DNA of 64,000 nt from Musa acuminata AAA Group (Eukaryota > Streptophyta > Magnoliopsida > Zingiberales > Musaceae), in NCBI RefSeq assembly GCF_036884655.1, contig NC_088342.1, positions 34,523,501-34,587,500 on the forward strand, in the 5' to 3' direction. This document shows, one piece after another, positions 13,401-27,300 of this stretch. How positions within the stretch are numbered: the first letter of the stretch is position 1; every line of letters starts with the position of its first letter. Position numbers and translations under genes: made by a program. The notes below the pieces were generated by a model. It ran no database searches and was not told where the DNA came from. It was given only the letters and a program-made list of their open reading frames with translations.

Positions 13401-16400
13401 TGGCTAGAGCAACTCTCCACTTATTTTGGTCATCCCTGGGATTGCACCACCTTTTTTAATGTTTTGGCCACCTACTTTAATAAGAAAAGTGTACAACATT
13501 GCATGTTGCCTACTTTGTTCCATAGTCAAGCACCATTGTATCGAACCAAAGTCACCCACTTTAAACCAGTGATTTAAAAAGTGTTAGACGCCAAAAAACG
13601 CCAAGGTCCAAAAATGCCCAAGGCGTTAGGCGCTTGCCCAAGCGAAACAAGGTGCTAAAATATAAAAATATATAATATAATTAATAAATATAATTATTTA
13701 AATAAAAATATTATATTAAACTAAGAAAATCTTGCAAAATCACAATATCACATTAACAAAAGTCTCAAAATTCAAAACAATAACAATAATTTCAAATAAA
13801 TAAAAATTAACAGTATTAAAATCAAAATAATATATTATTAATCTAATAAATAAAAAATATTGTTACTAGTATATTGTTAATATACAGTTAACAGTATACT
13901 ATCGAGTCGATGTGACAACAGCGGCGAGCAACGACAATGGCAGCGGCGAGCAGCGATAGTGGCAGCGGTGAGTAGCGACAGTGGCAGTGGCAGCGAAGAG
14001 CAGCAACAGTGGAGAGAGGCAACGGCAAAGGAGAGGAAATGCCAGTGGCAGAATCGCGAGCAGGGTTAAGGTTTGGGAAGTCACGAGAGGGATGTTGGGA
14101 GGCTGATATCGATGCTTTAGTTGGTTCGATTAAACCAACTAAGGCACCGAGGTCGCGTGGTTTAACCCAGACGCTCGCCCGAGCCCAGGCGTCGGGCGCT
14201 TCAGGCGAGCGCCCAAGTAGCACCTCTTTGAAGCGTGTAGCTTGGACATGAAGCGAGGTGCTCAGGCCTCGCCTCTCCTCGACCGAGCGCCTAGGCAAGC
14301 ACTTGAGAGCCTATTGAAATCACTTTTTTAAGCCATCTTGATGAGAAGCCCTTCAACACTAATTTTATGAAGTTCCCTAGTCATTAACCTTTTGCCTTGC
14401 GTTGGTACATGAAGTTTGTCACTACATTCTCCACCTCCTAGGCCCCTTTTCATGACTATGCGCTCTCCCTCCATAAGGGGAGGGATCGATTGTCATATAG
14501 AAGTCCCGCCTACTACTCGTTGCCTTGCGTCCACATCGTTTTTCTTCCCAATTGGCAAATCCACCACTATGGCATTATGGCACTACTCCGAGTCTACCTC
14601 CATTCTGAATAATGCCTTATTTTGAATAGCTAAGATGGGGAACCACCTAAAATATAGCCGACGCCAAAAACTTCACATGAGATGTCAGCCAAGGAAAAGA
14701 GGAATAGTCTAACATTATCATTCTAACTTTTTTGCTTATTTAATCGAGTCCTAGCATTTTCGTCTATAGAAAAATGCTCGTAGACCTTTAGGCAAGCCTA
14801 TCTCCTTTCATCTTCCTTATTGCAACAACATATTTCTCTCTTTCCCCAAATTCTCTCGTCTCTCTCCCCTCCATTCTTCCTTCTAGATGATATGACCTTC
14901 CCTAAAAAAATAGCTTATCAGGTAGGAAAGCGATAGAAGCAAGGTATTATCAATTGGAGCAGTTGAACAATATCTATTTAAAAGAACAATAGGGAAGAGA
15001 GAGACTAGAGAAATTTTTTTTTTTCCTTCTACAAAAAAAAGTAATATCTTTGTAAACAACCAGATTAAAAGGACTATGTTTCCTTCTAAAGATAAAAGAA
15101 GTAAAACCTTTGTCAACCAGATTAGAAGGACTAGATTCTCTTTACAGGATATAGTTAGATGCAGATACATGTCGGTAAGTATGAATTATATTGCAAAGTA
15201 AAGAGTTTATTTTACTCAGTTCACATGATCACCATCTAAGGTGAACAAAATCTCACTTGGTGGAATTTTTCAATGTCCTTCAGTGTAGATATCATCCGAT
15301 AGATTATCCTGCCTGAACTTCCAGCTCTTCTGTGGTCCAACAAGCAAACCTGCCCTAAGAAAAACATAATTAGATTATGATAAATTTTAAGCAGATTATC
15401 ATGAGATGAAAACATAAATGTAAATTTCATTCCTGCTTGACATTAGACAAAGTTTTCCATGACAGTGTGGAAGGAAAAACAATGGTCATTGGTGTATGAG
15501 ATCAAGGGTTTTCGCTGAATAAGAAAAGGAGGATTGATACAAGGAAAGAAATTTAAAAGTACACTCATAGGTAAATCATTCTAGTGTTTGGTTTGGACAC
15601 ACTTTTCTCCCCCAAAAGATCATTTAATTAACATCTCTAAGTAGTAGAAAGTAGCAAGTTGGTTTACTTGATACATTTATGATTTAACAATATTGACTAA
15701 TATGGTCATATTTTAACCAAACATACAATTATTAATTAACAATTTATTGATTCCTGATTGACTTACAAACACTAAATAAATGTCACTGCTTCCAATGTAG
15801 GATTAATTACCCTGAGTACTAAACACAATAGATAAGCCAATGTAGTATTAAATACCTTAATACAACATCAGATACAGAGATATAGAAAATGCCTCTAATA
15901 ATTAGTCATCTATAAACAGCAAAATAAAGTATCTAATTTTTTTGTCAATTAGTTGCCCTGTTCTTACATTTCCTAGAAATAGACAAGCAAATCATAGACA
16001 GTGATATCACTAACCTCCTGTGACAGCTTTCCAAACCAGTCCTTCAGACTTTCATTCTTAGTTTTGCATGGTGAAGCCTAAAACACATCAAAAACCAATA
16101 CCCATTTAATAAATGTAAGACGTAGTGCATGTTGAGCACAACTAAGAAGCAATGGATCATAGTGCTAGAGGAAATCACAATTCATAATAACAATGGATGC
16201 TAGAGGAAATAACTAGTACTCAATAACAATGGATCGTAATGTCCTAATTATTTGTGTGGCTACATAAAGCATAAAATGTTGGCAAGCCAAACACTCTACA
16301 GATTAATAGAAATATAAAATTAATCAGGAAAATTGTATATTTGAGGATATATAAAACCGATGACCAGAATACTTGCAAAATTAGCATTGCAAGGAACAAA

Positions 16401-17162
16401 AGTTAGAGCCAGAACAGACCACAAATAGTCATCACTACAGTCAGCCATTAGATATTTAATAAAAACAGCTTCACAAATAAAGAACTTTGTATAAAGGCTG
16501 CATATTTTTATTCAAAAAAGTATGAACACTATAGATCAATGTTAGCTCTATGATCTTCTCAAATGAATCAAATTGTACATAGTTATAAGATGACATTAAT
16601 AACACTTGGCTGAATTTACATACTCATTACTCAACGTGAAAACATAACTATGGATAATTTACTCCGCCAGGCAGAACCAAAATGCACAAAGTCAAGATAA
16701 CCTTTATTTTATTAACATATGAGGCTACCAGTTCAGGTTAAATGAGCAAAGAATGTAAGTTAATCTCATTTGGATCCTTATGATCTACACTGCATAATTA
16801 GCAGCCTGAATTATTAAGAACATAATCAGTTATAAAAGTATGAAAATCATATGATATAAAAAATTGCATAATCTTGTAACCAGTTCAACTATTTATTGCT
16901 TAATAAAATAAGACTAATACAAATGCATTGGCAAGGATATCAGAATTAGGCTTTGTCTATATGTTTTGTCTCCCAACAGCTTGTTATACCACTTACTTTT
17001 TAGGGACAAAGGTGGAAAGATGCTGAGTTATCTCATTAACAGGGTTTTGAATACCGGTCCGTACCGGCATACCGAGCTCTGCTCAGTATGGTATGTACCA
17101 GTATGCAAGGTCTTCAATTTCGAATAATACCGCTCGCTACCGGACGGTATTTTTTTTTTACT

Positions 17163-17193
<31 letters not shown>

Positions 17194-17289
17194 GCAACTC
17201 GGCGACGTCGCCTCATTTTTGTGCGACACACGTGGGGAGAAGAGAGGTGACGTCACTGAGGCAATGTCGCAGATTTTTTTTTTTACTTT

Positions 17290-17325
<36 letters not shown>

Positions 17326-17359
17326 AACAGAGGCGATGTCGCAGATTTTTTTTTACTTT

Positions 17360-17398
<39 letters not shown>

Positions 17399-18284
17399 GC
17401 GGCGGCGTCGAGGCGATATTGCCCCGCCTTGTCACGGACTTAATTGGAATTGCCCAAGCCGTGAGGCACCTTTGCGGCAAAGATGCAAACTTAACTTGAT
17501 TTGCCTAAGTCACGAAGCACCCTTGTGCCAGCTTCTCGGACTTAGCTAGGATTGCCTAAGTCGTGACGCACCCTTGCGATATGTGTCCGCAAAGGGTCAG
17601 TCAATTTGCAACCTCACTCAGGTCTCAAAGGACCTGTAAAAGAGAAAGTTGATTAGTTCGAAAACGAACGACGGACAAGTCCCGACATCTCGCGAAAAGG
17701 GAAGCTTTGCAAGCAATTCAACGAACACCTTGCGTGCATAAGAGAAAAGAGGGGAAGGAGGAAAACAAGGACTTTAGAAGGTAGAATGAATAGTTGCAAG
17801 TCCACAAGCAACTGCTCACCGAGTGCCGGGCGTGAAGGCAAGTTCCCGTCAAGTTAACGTGCGAACTTGTGAAGATTTTTTAACGTCCGACAATATATCG
17901 AAGCCCCATCCAGCCCTATGCCACCCGGGGGGTTCTAGGGTGTTGAGATGGCTGACGTTTTGCGTGCAGCTGCGGCTTGCAGAAAACAAGCTATGGCATG
18001 CGAAAACGAAGCCATTTTAGGGCAGTTCGGCTTGGCACGTCGAGCAGTCACACTGCAGCGCTGCAACTTGTTCGGACATGCATTTTTACAAGCAAAAACA
18101 CACAAAACCAAGGCAAAACAAGCAATCATGTCTCTGTACAAGCATGCAAAAGTGACAAATGGTTCGTTGAACGAAGTTGTTGCAGGTGCACGACGACCGT
18201 TCGTGACAGCCTGGGGAGAAGAGAGGCGACGTCGCAGATTTTTTTTTTTACTTTTATATATAAATAAATATATATATATACAAA

Positions 18285-18315
<31 letters not shown>

Positions 18316-18330
18316 TTATATTTATATGTA

Positions 18331-18380
<50 letters not shown>

Positions 18381-21300
18381 TCACCTACCGATGGTACACC
18401 CTAAAACCTTAAAAATATCTCCACCTACCATGTCAGGACATACCTATTGGTACACCTTAGTAATAGTCGAAATCTGGGGTGATATTGATCGGTATGCCTC
18501 GGAACCAGTCAAAACACTAGTATCACCCGATAGAGGGTAGTCCGCATACCAATATCCTCTCGGATCGGTACATACCACCCGTAACAAGCGATACATATCG
18601 AAATTGAAAACCTTGCTCATTAAGATAGTGAAATGAGCAACAAGGTTTTATGACTTATCATAGTTTGCTAAATTGGGTATTATCGTTCACTCCAAGATCG
18701 TTGGCTAATAAATCAAGTATTGGACAATAAAATGAAAAGACATTCTTTAGCATCTGAAACTTTATAAAGTTGATGTTCATGAAATGCCTATTCCCAGGCA
18801 GCAGTTTACCATATGCAACTCTAGTTTAAAGTTGCCTCATAATGTGACTGTTCGTCAAAGGAAGAATTTGGTTTTCCCCACTATGCTCCTGCTGGTTATG
18901 TGCCAGCACAATATGCCACACATTGCACAAGCCAAAAACTGTCAAAAGGGCTTGTCACACAATACGGCACCCACCATATAATTATTACATGGGCCAGGCT
19001 GGAATGCCCTAAAATTGAAATCAAAGTTGCATCTCTCTGGATATTAAAAACTACAATGGACCTACCATCTATAATTTATCCCTTTAAAACTTGGAAATGT
19101 CTGCTGACCAACTCCCTACCTGATATCAAACTTCATTGTTCAGAATCTCATATAAAGAGAATTCTGGAGAACAGCACAGCACACTAGCTGACCAGCAAGG
19201 CCAATCAGCCTGTATAAGTATTCAATCTTGGTGGTTCCACTGAAAAAGAATGTAGACAAAGAGATGTGTATGATTACAGGATTGCAGAAGTATGGTTGTT
19301 TTCTTTTGGACAGAATTGCAAGTCAAAGCTCAGCCACAACAAAATCCCTTCAAAAATTTTATCAAGAAGCAATTCGATGGAAATGACCTCAATAAACAGT
19401 TGAATTGTATGAAAATGCTAGTATTTACCCAAGATCCAGAGCAGTGGCCAGATAGTTCTTCAATACATTCAGAAGCACCATGTTTCTTTTCATTCCACAA
19501 AGCTTCCTTGTTCTCTAGAAGCTCTACAATAAGTTCTTTCACCTTGAACTCCAACTATTTTAACAAAATTGAACAGTATCATAAGACAGATGAACTGCAT
19601 TAAGAAACAGCTAACAAAGGGAATGTCTCAGGAAAACATAGTACTTGGGAGGTCTTCAATAGCAGTACTAATAGACAGTCTTCATCCACTTGCTCTGATA
19701 TCCCTACAGAGGTAACTATTTCCCGGAATTTTCTCTCGATGCTCTACAAGATAACAAATATTACAATAAGTCAGGAGTTATGAAAGAGTTATTTCAAGTT
19801 TAACTGCAACAAGTAAAAATAAAGATGTCAAAATATCATTAAGTTAGTTGCAAGCATAAACAAGAACAAAGGCATGTGTATATATAATCTGACTAGATGC
19901 TCACAATTCTATGAAGCAAAAGCCAGCGCAAAGCAACATTGCAATTTCTGACCAGTGAAAGCAAGTTCTGAAATCTATCCAAGACATAATCTTTGGTTAA
20001 AACCGAACCAGTGAGTACCAAATCTATCTTGGACAGTAGATGTCTAACCTGCCAAACACATATAATCAGTTCCAACGAATATGGTGCAAAGGGATAAAGT
20101 TAGCATGATAATTTACATCAAGACTGAGGGCTTTGTTAAAGTTCAATAGCCAATAAATGCTGTTACATCAATTTGTCACTGTCAAATGCACAACATAGTA
20201 CCATCTGCTAGAGTTTAATATATATTTAGCCCTTTTCCTAATTGCCTAAGATTCTTGGATTTGGGATAACCTAATCCAAATCTTTATCATAGTACCAAAG
20301 CAGGTTTGAGTTTTAATCTTGTATCCGCTCCTCTTTAATTAGCCCAGTGTTTAATTGATATTTGTGCAATGTTCATTCCTCAACTGAACTCATTTAGGCT
20401 TCCACCACAAACCTAGGTTCAATTGGACATGTCAAGCCTAATCCGGATCAGATGTGAGAGGGGCAGTTTAGAATTTAATATATATTAGGCCTTTCCTTTA
20501 AGCTTTTGAGGTTTAACCCAATCCAAATCTTTTATCACCATTGTTCTCAATTGTTCAAGATGGACAAATTAAAAGATGCTAGATCTCACATATGCAAAGC
20601 ACGTGGGAAAAATCAAGCATGGGTGTCATGTCCAATATTACTGAAGAGTTTCATGAACACAGATAGATAATGTAAAAAATCATAATCAAAATAAGCATAC
20701 AAAACACAAAAACTCTACTGTGTGGCCCACTGCATGAGAGTTTCTGTGACTGAACCTTGATAACCTCTTTACCCTGACATCAAGGTACAGCTTCAAACAA
20801 CAAATATAAAGATGTGATTTTCCTAAGAATTTTTTAAATGGTTAAAACGGGATATACTAAAAAATTTTTAAATCATGAGAAGATGTTCCTCATGAAGAAC
20901 CATCTATCTTAGAAGCCATTCCCAAAGCACACAATGAATGACCAGCAAAGGATTCCTTAAAATTTCCCAGAAACATGAAAAGTATGTTCCTCACAAAGAA
21001 CCATCTATCTTGGAAGTCATTTCCAAGAAAAAAAATCAGCAACCTGTAAGTGTCCTGAGCTACATTTTACTATCTTCTATTATAAAAAAAAGAAACTCCA
21101 CTCGTTAATATATGTTAATACATATATTTTTACCTTTGACTGCACATGCATTGCACTGACTGCCATGATGTCTCCTCAGAATAAATCAAGTCTAGATTAT
21201 ATTTTTACTGGGCCTTTCTAGCACTGTCCTTATGTCCCTCTGCTCCTTGCTGTGTCATTACCTCTGACCCAGACAATCATTAAAAATATTAAGAAAAACC

Positions 21301-24300
21301 AATTGTTAAATTCTTTGTGATATTATCTTAACAAAATAGTGAAAACTGACCCAAAAAATCATCAAAAAAATTGAAAAAATTACAAATTTCAATTGCTAGA
21401 GTTGGAACTAGACAAGGACTTTAATCGAAGACTAAAGAGATCTATATAAAACAATTTGTCTAATAAACCAAATTATTTAATTGCATATTGCTAATCACAT
21501 GAGCTCAATATTTTGCTGTTCTATGATTCTACCATGATATGACGTACATCACTTACATATATATAGCACAAAGTGATGTAGAATCTTTGCCCAAAAGCTT
21601 CTGAATGGTGATAATCTATTATCTTGACCCAAATGCATTCACTTTCATGTTCAGTATTCAGTAACCCAATTTTTATCATGTGTGTTCCACCATTTATCTT
21701 GGTAGTATATGTATGAAAGGTGTAATATTCACCTCTAAAGAAGGCTCCACGTGGCAACCCAATTAGCAGAAAAAGACAAAAAAGCCAAACCACCAAATAT
21801 GCCACATCTGCAACACCCTAATAGAAAATATTTATCAGATATTTTCTGTTCGCAATGTATATTTTCCCTACCCATATGTGATTAGGAGGGACCAGCTATA
21901 CAGGGTGATCAGGGACACAATTATCAAGGTTAGATCTCTCTCTAGCTTTACCCTCGAGCCAACTTGAGTGTTAGAGGAACCACATCATGAACCCCACCCG
22001 ACATTGATCTTGGTGTATGCCGACATCACCTTGGGAACTCGCAAGCACTTTGAGCAGAATGCAAGTTGGACCCGAACCAAGTCATGCTAGGTGCTGTGGC
22101 ACCATGCTGATAAAAGACTGGCATATGTGAAAATAAAGAATAGGCATGTCCTAGTTGTTATCAATGCTATAGTATAGGTGAAGAACAAAATTGTTTGCAC
22201 ATGCAAGGGGCTTGGTGACCAGATTATGCTTCTTGATTACTACCATTGATAATCCATTTGAGAATTCTAGACTTAAATATGAACAAAAAAAATCCCAACA
22301 AATTACAACAACAACGGAGTAAATTCCCTACTATTTAGGGTCAGCTACATGAATCTTTTGGAACCAAATTCGTAAAGAGTCATATCTTTAACTAAGTTAG
22401 GAGGATTTAAATTTTTACTTATAATTTATATTAAAGCCTTTAGGTTTCCCTCTAACTCTCCTCGTCTCCTCATTCCAATAGTCCTCATACAACTAATAGT
22501 AACCATTTCACATCTTTTGACTATCATATGTATAGATTTATATCTATGTCATCTTAAACGATTGTCTTTCATTTTATTCTCCCTCGAAGTAACATTTAAT
22601 TGTTCACGAATGAAAATAATTTTTTCTGACTTCCTTATTGATTCCATACATCCACCTCAACATCTCATCCTAGCAACATAATTTTTTTTTTTTTTTGTTC
22701 CTTAACTATCCAATACTCAATTTCATAAAACATAGGATCAAATATTTACCTTATAAAAAAAAAATTAATCTCAAAGATGCCCGATAATTACATAAGACAT
22801 GTGCTTCATCATTTTAACCATCATGTTTTTATCATGAATAAAATTTTCATCAATCATCCTTTAAACTTTACTTGCTTGAACATTTTATCATTCTTAATTA
22901 TATCATTCTATCTCATAGATTCAGTTTTAATCCTACTTAATCTAAAACTTTTAGTTTCCAAGGATTATCACCAAAACTCAAGTTCAGAGTTAATTCCATT
23001 TAAAACCTCATTAAGATAATATCATTAACAAATAACATCCATCAAGGAAGCAGAACCCATAAATGACTAGTATGTTCGCAAATTATCAATGTGAAAAAGT
23101 TACGTAGGTACCTATGCGCAAGGACTGCAATTTTGTGTGGATTGGTCATGCCGATCTTTGGCCAGTCCAGTACATACCAATTTGTATCGGTGTATTAACT
23201 CATGGTACACCGAAACATGTCAACAATTCCAAAAATACCCAAAAAAACTCTGAAAATACATGAAAATTAAGAAAAACCTAAATTAGGGTATTTTAATTAG
23301 AACTAAATTGCAAATTTAGTTCTATTTCAATAAAAAATATTCAAATAAGGGATAGCGGATTTATCTTTTTTAGACATTGATGAGCAGCTTTGCGACACGT
23401 TCCCGACAATTCTTCCGTTAATATTGAACGATAGTGAGAATTTGTGAGAAAGAGAAAGTGATTGAGTAAGAAAGAGTATTAGAAGATGTGAGATTGAAAT
23501 ATGGTGAGAGAGGAGGGAGGAATAGGTTAAATAGACATTCAAATGGGTCTAATGATCAAATTGATCATTTGAACAATTCAATCTAAGCCCTTGATTAATT
23601 TCGGTCGAAACCAACCATTACCAATCAGCACAAGATGGTAACAATCAAATTTTGACCATTTCACCTGATACACCCCCCCAACTGCTATATTGCCCAGTAC
23701 AGGGCAATCTGCATTCCTATCAACTCTTAGACCAGTATGTACCGCTCGTATCATACAGTTTTAGGCAATACATCAAACCATACTTAGATGTAGTTTCATA
23801 CTAATAGGAAACTCACTAGACAAAAACTCTTATAACTCTAACAATAGTGACTATATTATCATGCATATACTTTAGGAACTTTATTATAAATCTTCTTGAA
23901 CTTATCATAATAAATATCTACGAAGTCTATCATAGGTCGTCTCTAGATCAAGAAAAACCATCTGAATTTCTTTCTATTTATTTCTATACTTTTTCGTTAT
24001 TTATCTTAATAAATGAATTTTTTTTTTGTTGATCTTCGAAGCATAAAATCAAATTAATTCTTAGAGATATTTATTTTAAATCCTCTCTACTTAGAACCAA
24101 GGTTTGTCGTACTACGGTATACCACCCGATATGGGCGGTACGAGTTGGTCCAATGAGAGACCAGTATGCAGACCACCCTATATTGGGTGGTATATGCTAA
24201 AAGGCTCTATATAGCCTAATATGGGCTTGTACCACTTAGTAATAGTCGAAATCTAACCGTTACCGACCTATACCAATCGGTAACAATCAGATTTCAACCG

Positions 24301-27300
24301 TTACTGACGAACGGCTCAGATATGACCCTTTCCAATGGTTAGATCCATTTGATAGGGTTTTTAAACCCTTTCCTCCCCCTCTTTCATCCTCTTTCTCAAT
24401 CTCTTTTTCACTCACTTATTTCTCTTATTCTCACATTTTCACTCTCTTAAAACTTCACAAAGCTGCAATTTGTGGATTGGATCAAACTTGGGAGACTAAT
24501 TAAGGAGGATTAATATCTAAGTTAGAGGAAGAACTCTCTAATCAAAGGTATATAGACAACTTCTCAATCGCATTCAACAACTCACTCAATTCAAAGACAT
24601 GATAATGACATAGATAGAAATACCTCAACCGACAATAGTGATGATGCCAGGGAGTCAATGGTCCCATCTATACAAATTGAGGGTGGTACATGGACCAAGG
24701 ATTAGTATTTTATGCCTGCCACCCGAGATTTAAATCTTATTGATCTTCATAATCCATAAAATATTAAGATTATCCTCATCTAAGTTCCAAGCCGCTTCCT
24801 TTCCATCCTATTCTTAAATTCTTATATTATTATCTCTAAAATTTCACTATCTAGTCATAGTAAATCTTTTATTATATTTTTCTTCTTCCATTTTTTCTAC
24901 AACAAATATGTAATATCATAAACCTATTTTGATTTGTTAAGATTTCACCAAGCATAACTTTACAATTCTTACATGTTAACTTTGAACTACAGTTATGACC
25001 ACTCTTATGATTAATCAAATGTTCATAATTCTCTTCTTAAACTGAGTATTAACGATTATGAAATCATACAAAATGGAAAATTCTAAAATCATACCACCTT
25101 CTTCATTCCTCTCTACATAACCAAAGCCCTATGCAACCCTTTATATTCACTATATGTTTTTCTTATATAACCATTTAAGTCTCCTCTAATTATAAATTTT
25201 TCAGTTATGGGTATTTTTTGAATGATATTGTTTAAGGTTTTCTAAGATTCTCTTTTAATTAGATCATCTAGTCCAACTTGAGAGGTATAAAGCACTTATA
25301 ACATTCAAAACCTCCTCTCATAGAATAACTTTTATAAATATAATTCTATATCCATATAGTTTATTATTTAGAACATTATTGTTAATATTCTTATATACAA
25401 TGATTCTTACACCATTTCTATGTTTAATTTTTCCCTTATATCAAATTTTAAATCCAGCACTATCAAACTCTTTATTTTTCTCCTTTCCACTTGGTCTCTT
25501 GTAAACAAATAACATGTAGTCTTCTTCTATTCATAATGTTTAGCCCTCAAAAGTCCCAATAAATTAATATCTCGAAAGTTAAAAACAAGAAAATCATAAG
25601 AGATAGTGTAACAAAAAATAAAAGCACTAGAAACACTCCAAAGTAGTTTAGATGAACATACTTTAAAAACATGGATAACAAGCTAGATCAACAACTATAG
25701 ACTTAATTAATACCAATGGTACAAAGAAGCTAATGTGTACCACAACCAATTATTTGTTTTTCTTTTAGTAAGACAAAATGTGGACAAGACCACTTAAAAC
25801 AAGGGTTCCAATATATATAACATTATAACAATTAAAGACCTCAACCAAAAAGGCTAACCATAAGCTATTTCTTAGGTTCCTCAACCCCACATGATCACCC
25901 AAGACCTTTGCCATGCAGGAAACAAGTTTCCAAGATGTTCAACACAAAAGAGATAAGCACAAATTACAAATGAAATAGCAATTCTATTTAAATGTTTACC
26001 AAAAAATCAACAGCATCATTTGGCAATGGAAGGCCATCAAGTTAGTACGAAACTCCAAATAACTCCAAGGACACGTCAGTTTAGATGGCATGTGACTTTT
26101 TAATTTCTTCACATAGAATTAATGGCAATAATTTAAAATAAAGTTATCTTCAGCATAAATATATATATATATATACATATATAAATATATACACATTTAT
26201 ACACATGTATACATGTATATATATATACATATTTATACACATGTATACATGTATATATACATATATATATACATGTATACATGTATATATATACATATAA
26301 TATATATATATATACATATATATTAGTAATGAAAAGGAAGAAAAAATTATCTTTAGCATCAAGAATGAACTCAGTTATGATATCTGGGTGATGTGAAAAA
26401 AGTTGTCCACAGCCAACACGTACTCACATGTATTCTTTCTCAGAACTTGAGTCAAAATTGCACATGTACCTGACTGCAATGATTATGGCAGCGGTCACGT
26501 ATTAATGTTGGAGAATGACAAGAGGATATTGACAATTTCGCTTCTTTATATGCTTCCCATGATGCAAGCAGATCTACCGCATAATGTAAAAATATAGGTA
26601 CAACCCAGTGATCTTTGAAAAACCGATCAACAATCTCTCGCATAACAAAACCATCATGCAAAAACTCAGTTGAATAAAGCAGTAGAATGTACAAACATCT
26701 GGCCTGTAATGACAATGCCACAGTACGATGTTGTGGATCTGGATAGTGGCGTGCTTGATCGTACAAGTCATCACTCCGCAGACGAGATATGATAGCATCA
26801 ACAACCAATTTGGGAAAAGGAAACTTAGCCAAGATATCTTCAGGCTTCTCTATAAGAATCATTGCTGATCTTAAAGAAAGTGAGCTAACATCCAAGATTG
26901 TGTCAGATATAGGTCGGTGTGCACGACAAAATGAGCAGATCTGCTTTATGTTCGGGTAATCAAAACAGCGAGTATAGCGTAAATATGCCACAAGAATTTT
27001 CTCTCTCAAGAAGCCACCCATTCGGTGCTCAACCAATAATAGAAGGCATCCAAAGAGTTGTATGGACTCTGCCAGCAACTGCCTGCCACATTCATCATCG
27101 AGTACTCTATCTAGAGTACATTGCACATACAAGCCTTCCTGTATGAAAAACACATATACTTGATAGCCTTAGGGAAGAATAGAAGAGAAATCAAAACATA
27201 ATAAGCATTCTAAGTTCAAAATATATTTGTTTAAAGGAAAACAGTTAAATACAAGTCCAAGTAGCAAATTTATATCTCAAGTTCTAGCACATGATTATCT

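Larger units (their letters stand above)
22300..25600 (-). mobile_element. Degenerate RTE-clade LINE (non-LTR retrotransposon)
   Basis: Read on the minus strand, 25487-25507 encodes CLQETKW, the start of an APE-type endonuclease. It is followed by a NGVRIIV-like block and, near 25168-25188, a GDLNG motif. Downstream, about 23009-23038 encodes LFVNDIIL, a decayed RT catalytic box in which the first aspartate has become asparagine. The 3' end near 22303-22370 has the plant RTE tail style: a GTAGCTGACCC block, then TTGTTGTTG. Stops and frameshifts are numerous, and two R1 repeats lie inside. It is antisense to nothing else and co-directional with the host gene, in intron 3. Confidence 0.7.

Noticed and set aside
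13888..14298. 136-codon minus-strand frame in intron 8 as a gene
   Set aside because: It is confined to a GCG-rich repeat with inverted ends and low-complexity composition.
17088..17549. A 153-codon frame with Tyr-Ile runs
   Set aside because: It crosses (TA)n and (GA)n microsatellites and two different repeats; the open frame is a by-product.
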